Source: Pedobacter frigoris
Lineage (GTDB): Bacteria; Bacteroidota; Bacteroidia; Sphingobacteriales; Sphingobacteriaceae
Direction: 5' to 3'
Length of the DNA stretch: 64,000 nucleotides
Assembly (NCBI RefSeq): GCF_005116445.1
Contig: NZ_SWBQ01000004.1
Coordinates: forward strand, 480,858 to 544,857
In this document: piece after piece, positions 62,499-64,000 of the stretch
How the letters are laid out: every line of letters starts with the position of its first letter
How positions within the stretch are numbered: the first letter of the stretch is position 1
Made by a program: the position numbers and the translations under genes
Notes under the pieces: model-generated
Database searches by the model: none
Told to the model about the DNA's origin: nothing
The model's input: only the letters and a program-made list of their open reading frames with translations

Positions 62499-63645
62499 GA
62501 TATGGCTTTCTTCGCCTCATATGGGTGGCGGAGAACAAAAGTATGTAAATGAAGCATTTGATACTAATTGGGTTGCTCCGTTAGGCCCGAATGTGATGGG
62601 ATTTGAGCATGATTTGAAAAAATATTTACATCAAAATGTACATGTTGCAGCTTTAAGTTCTGGGACATCTGCTTTACATTTAGCTTTGATTCTTTTAGGT
62701 GTGGGTCCGGGAGATGAAGTTATTTGTCAGAGTATGACATTTTCAGCTTCTGCAAATCCAATAGCCTATTTGGGTGCGACACCTATATTTATAGACTCAG
62801 AGGCGGATACTTGGAATATGTCCCCTGAATATTTAGAAATAGCGATAAAGGATCGTATAGCTAAAGGAAAAAAACCGAAAGCAATTTTGCCTGTCCATTT
62901 ATATGGCATGCCTGCAAAAATGGAAGAGATATTGACAATCGCCGCTAAGTATGAAATTCCTGTTTTAGAAGACGCTGCTGAAGCTTTGGGATCTCATATT
63001 AATGGACAAAACTGTGGTACTTTCGGGGAAATGGCCTGCCTTTCTTTCAATGGCAATAAAATAATAACTACTTCTGGCGGAGGGGCTTTAGTAGCGAAGC
63101 AAAAGGTAAATACTGATAAGGCGGTCTTTTTGGCAACTCAGGCTCGAGATAATGCCCCTCATTATGAGCATACCCATATTGGCTATAATTACAGAATGAG
63201 TAATATTGTTGCTGGTATTGGTCGTGGGCAAATGGAAGTCTTGGATAAACATATTCAGAACCGTAGAAATAATTTTGAATACTACAAAAGTGCATTTTCA
63301 AGTAATGAACAAATCGGATTGCTGGAAGAACCTGCGGGTTATTATTCAAATCGCTGGTTGTCTTGCATTCTTACTGACCGAGATTCTGAGGTTTCAAGAG
63401 AGGATTTAAGATTAGCACTGGAAGCTGAAAATATTGAATCTAGACCACTTTGGAAGCCTATGCATATGCAGCCAATATTTCAAGATGCCCCATTTTATGG
63501 AGATGGTACTTCTGAAACGCTGTTTGATAATGGTTTGTGCCTTCCTTCGGGATCAAATTTATCAGAGAAAGATCTTAGTAGAGTCACCAATTGTGTGGCA
63601 TCTGTCTTTAAGAATCATTCTGTTAAGATGGAAAAAGTTAACTAG
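62488..63645 (+). CDS. pglE: PLP-dependent sugar aminotransferase, PglE type
   Basis: A 385-residue DegT/DnrJ/EryC1 aminotransferase beginning with KIWLSSPHMGGGEQKYV, with the cofactor Lys in FNGNKIITTSGGGAL and EDAAEALGSH. Lying after PglC- and PglD-like genes it fits the 4-aminotransferase of UDP-bacillosamine synthesis. The membrane 4,6-dehydratase (PglF) that should precede it is not in the window; it may lie beyond the right edge or elsewhere. It overlaps the PglD-like gene by 11 bases. Confidence 0.9.
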   Translation: MNNKIWLSSPHMGGGEQKYVNEAFDTNWVAPLGPNVMGFEHDLKKYLHQNVHVAALSSGTSALHLALILLGVGPGDEVICQSMTFSASANPIAYLGATPIFIDSEADTWNMSPEYLEIAIKDRIAKGKKPKAILPVHLYGMPAKMEEILTIAAKYEIPVLEDAAEALGSHINGQNCGTFGEMACLSFNGNKIITTSGGGALVAKQKVNTDKAVFLATQARDNAPHYEHTHIGYNYRMSNIVAGIGRGQMEVLDKHIQNRRNNFEYYKSAFSSNEQIGLLEEPAGYYSNRWLSCILTDRDSEVSREDLRLALEAENIESRPLWKPMHMQPIFQDAPFYGDGTSETLFDNGLCLPSGSNLSEKDLSRVTNCVASVFKNHSVKMEKVN

Positions 63646-63662
63646 AAATTTAATTACAATAT

Positions 63663-64000
63663 ATGAAAATAGCCGTAATAGGAACAGGATATGTAGGTTT
63701 AGTTACCGGTACTTGTTTGGCTGAAACAGGCAATAACGTGATTTGTGTGGATGTGAATGCAGCCAAAGTTCAGAAAATGCAAGAGGGAGAAATCCCTATT
63801 TATGAGCCAGGACTTGATGTTTTATTCCACAGGAATATTGCACAGGACAGGCTGACTTTCACAACAGATCTTGCTGCAGGAATCAAAGATGCCCAGATCA
63901 TTTTTATGGCCCTGCCAACTCCTCCCGGAGGAGACGGAGCAGCAGACCTTTCTTATATACTTGGGGCGGCAAAGGACATTTCTAAACTGGTGACTGACTA
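63663..64000 (+). CDS. ugd: UDP-glucose 6-dehydrogenase, N-terminal part
   Basis: The reading frame starts at ATG 63663 and is open to the right edge (112 complete codons). The Rossmann start MKIAVIGTGYVGLVTG, then GEIPIYEPGLD and FMALPTPPGGDGAADLSY, is the N-terminal domain of UDP-glucose dehydrogenase, which makes UDP-glucuronate. The catalytic Cys lies beyond the window. Its third-base use is visibly less AT-rich than that of the genes before it. Confidence 0.9.
   Translation, partial: MKIAVIGTGYVGLVTGTCLAETGNNVICVDVNAAKVQKMQEGEIPIYEPGLDVLFHRNIAQDRLTFTTDLAAGIKDAQIIFMALPTPPGGDGAADLSYILGAAKDISKLVTD

Overview
The window looks like a chromosome segment of a Bacteroidota bacterium, most likely Sphingobacteriaceae (Pedobacter-like). 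The grounds are abundant Gln-ended secretion signals, lipoproteins with a Bacteroidota-style lipobox, almost no Shine-Dalgarno sequences, paired RHS genes of the Bacteroidota type and protein sequences typical of that family. Genus is inference only. No rRNA, tRNA, CRISPR array or transposase was seen.

Bases 1-5900 hold a complete non-phosphorylating L-fucose degradation operon on the + strand: permease (cut by the left edge), mutarotase, UxaA-type dehydratase, two SDR dehydrogenases, a FAH-family hydrolase and an amidohydrolase lactonase, closed by a strong hairpin terminator. Bases 6081-11487 hold a small lipoprotein, an Xaa-Pro aminopeptidase, a secreted GH95-like fucosidase candidate that could supply the operon with fucose, and a PAS-LuxR regulator. 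A nearly identical 20-bp palindrome lies upstream of both the lipoprotein gene and the regulator gene and may be the regulator's operator.

Bases 12343-27026 form one tightly packed + strand operon of eleven genes. Eight tandem paralogs encode secreted, phage-tail-fibre-like proteins with different N-terminal domains joined to one shared C-terminal module (63 residues, 189 bp). They are followed by a two-gene RHS/YD-repeat pair whose second member ends in a histidine-rich candidate toxin tip, then by a 100-residue candidate immunity gene. Directly downstream lies decayed sequence that includes a frameshifted RHS-core remnant, as expected from toxin-cassette exchange. This array is the strongest candidate here for an undescribed surface, adhesion or competition system.

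Bases 28109 to the right edge hold a large + strand, AT-rich Wzx/Wzy-type exopolysaccharide or capsule locus. It begins with a 58-residue zinc-ribbon gene, sugar-nucleotide enzymes (TviB-type dehydrogenase, Gmd) and the Wza/Wzc/CpsB-type export and control genes. A CMP-legionaminic acid set of the GDP-sugar type follows (LegB, LegC, LegI, LegG, PtmE, LegF). There are two separate acetamidino-forming modules (HisF-like, HisH-like, WbpG-like), a polymerase, a flippase, an O-acetylation pair (MBOAT plus SGNH-like), a UDP-L-FucNAc set (CapE, CapF, CapG), glycosyltransferases, a PglC/PglD/PglE-like bacillosamine set and the start of a UDP-glucose dehydrogenase gene. The predicted glycan carries an acetamidino-modified legionaminic acid, L-FucNAc and O-acetyl groups, probably built on a diNAcBac-type primer. 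The chemistry is inferred from gene content.
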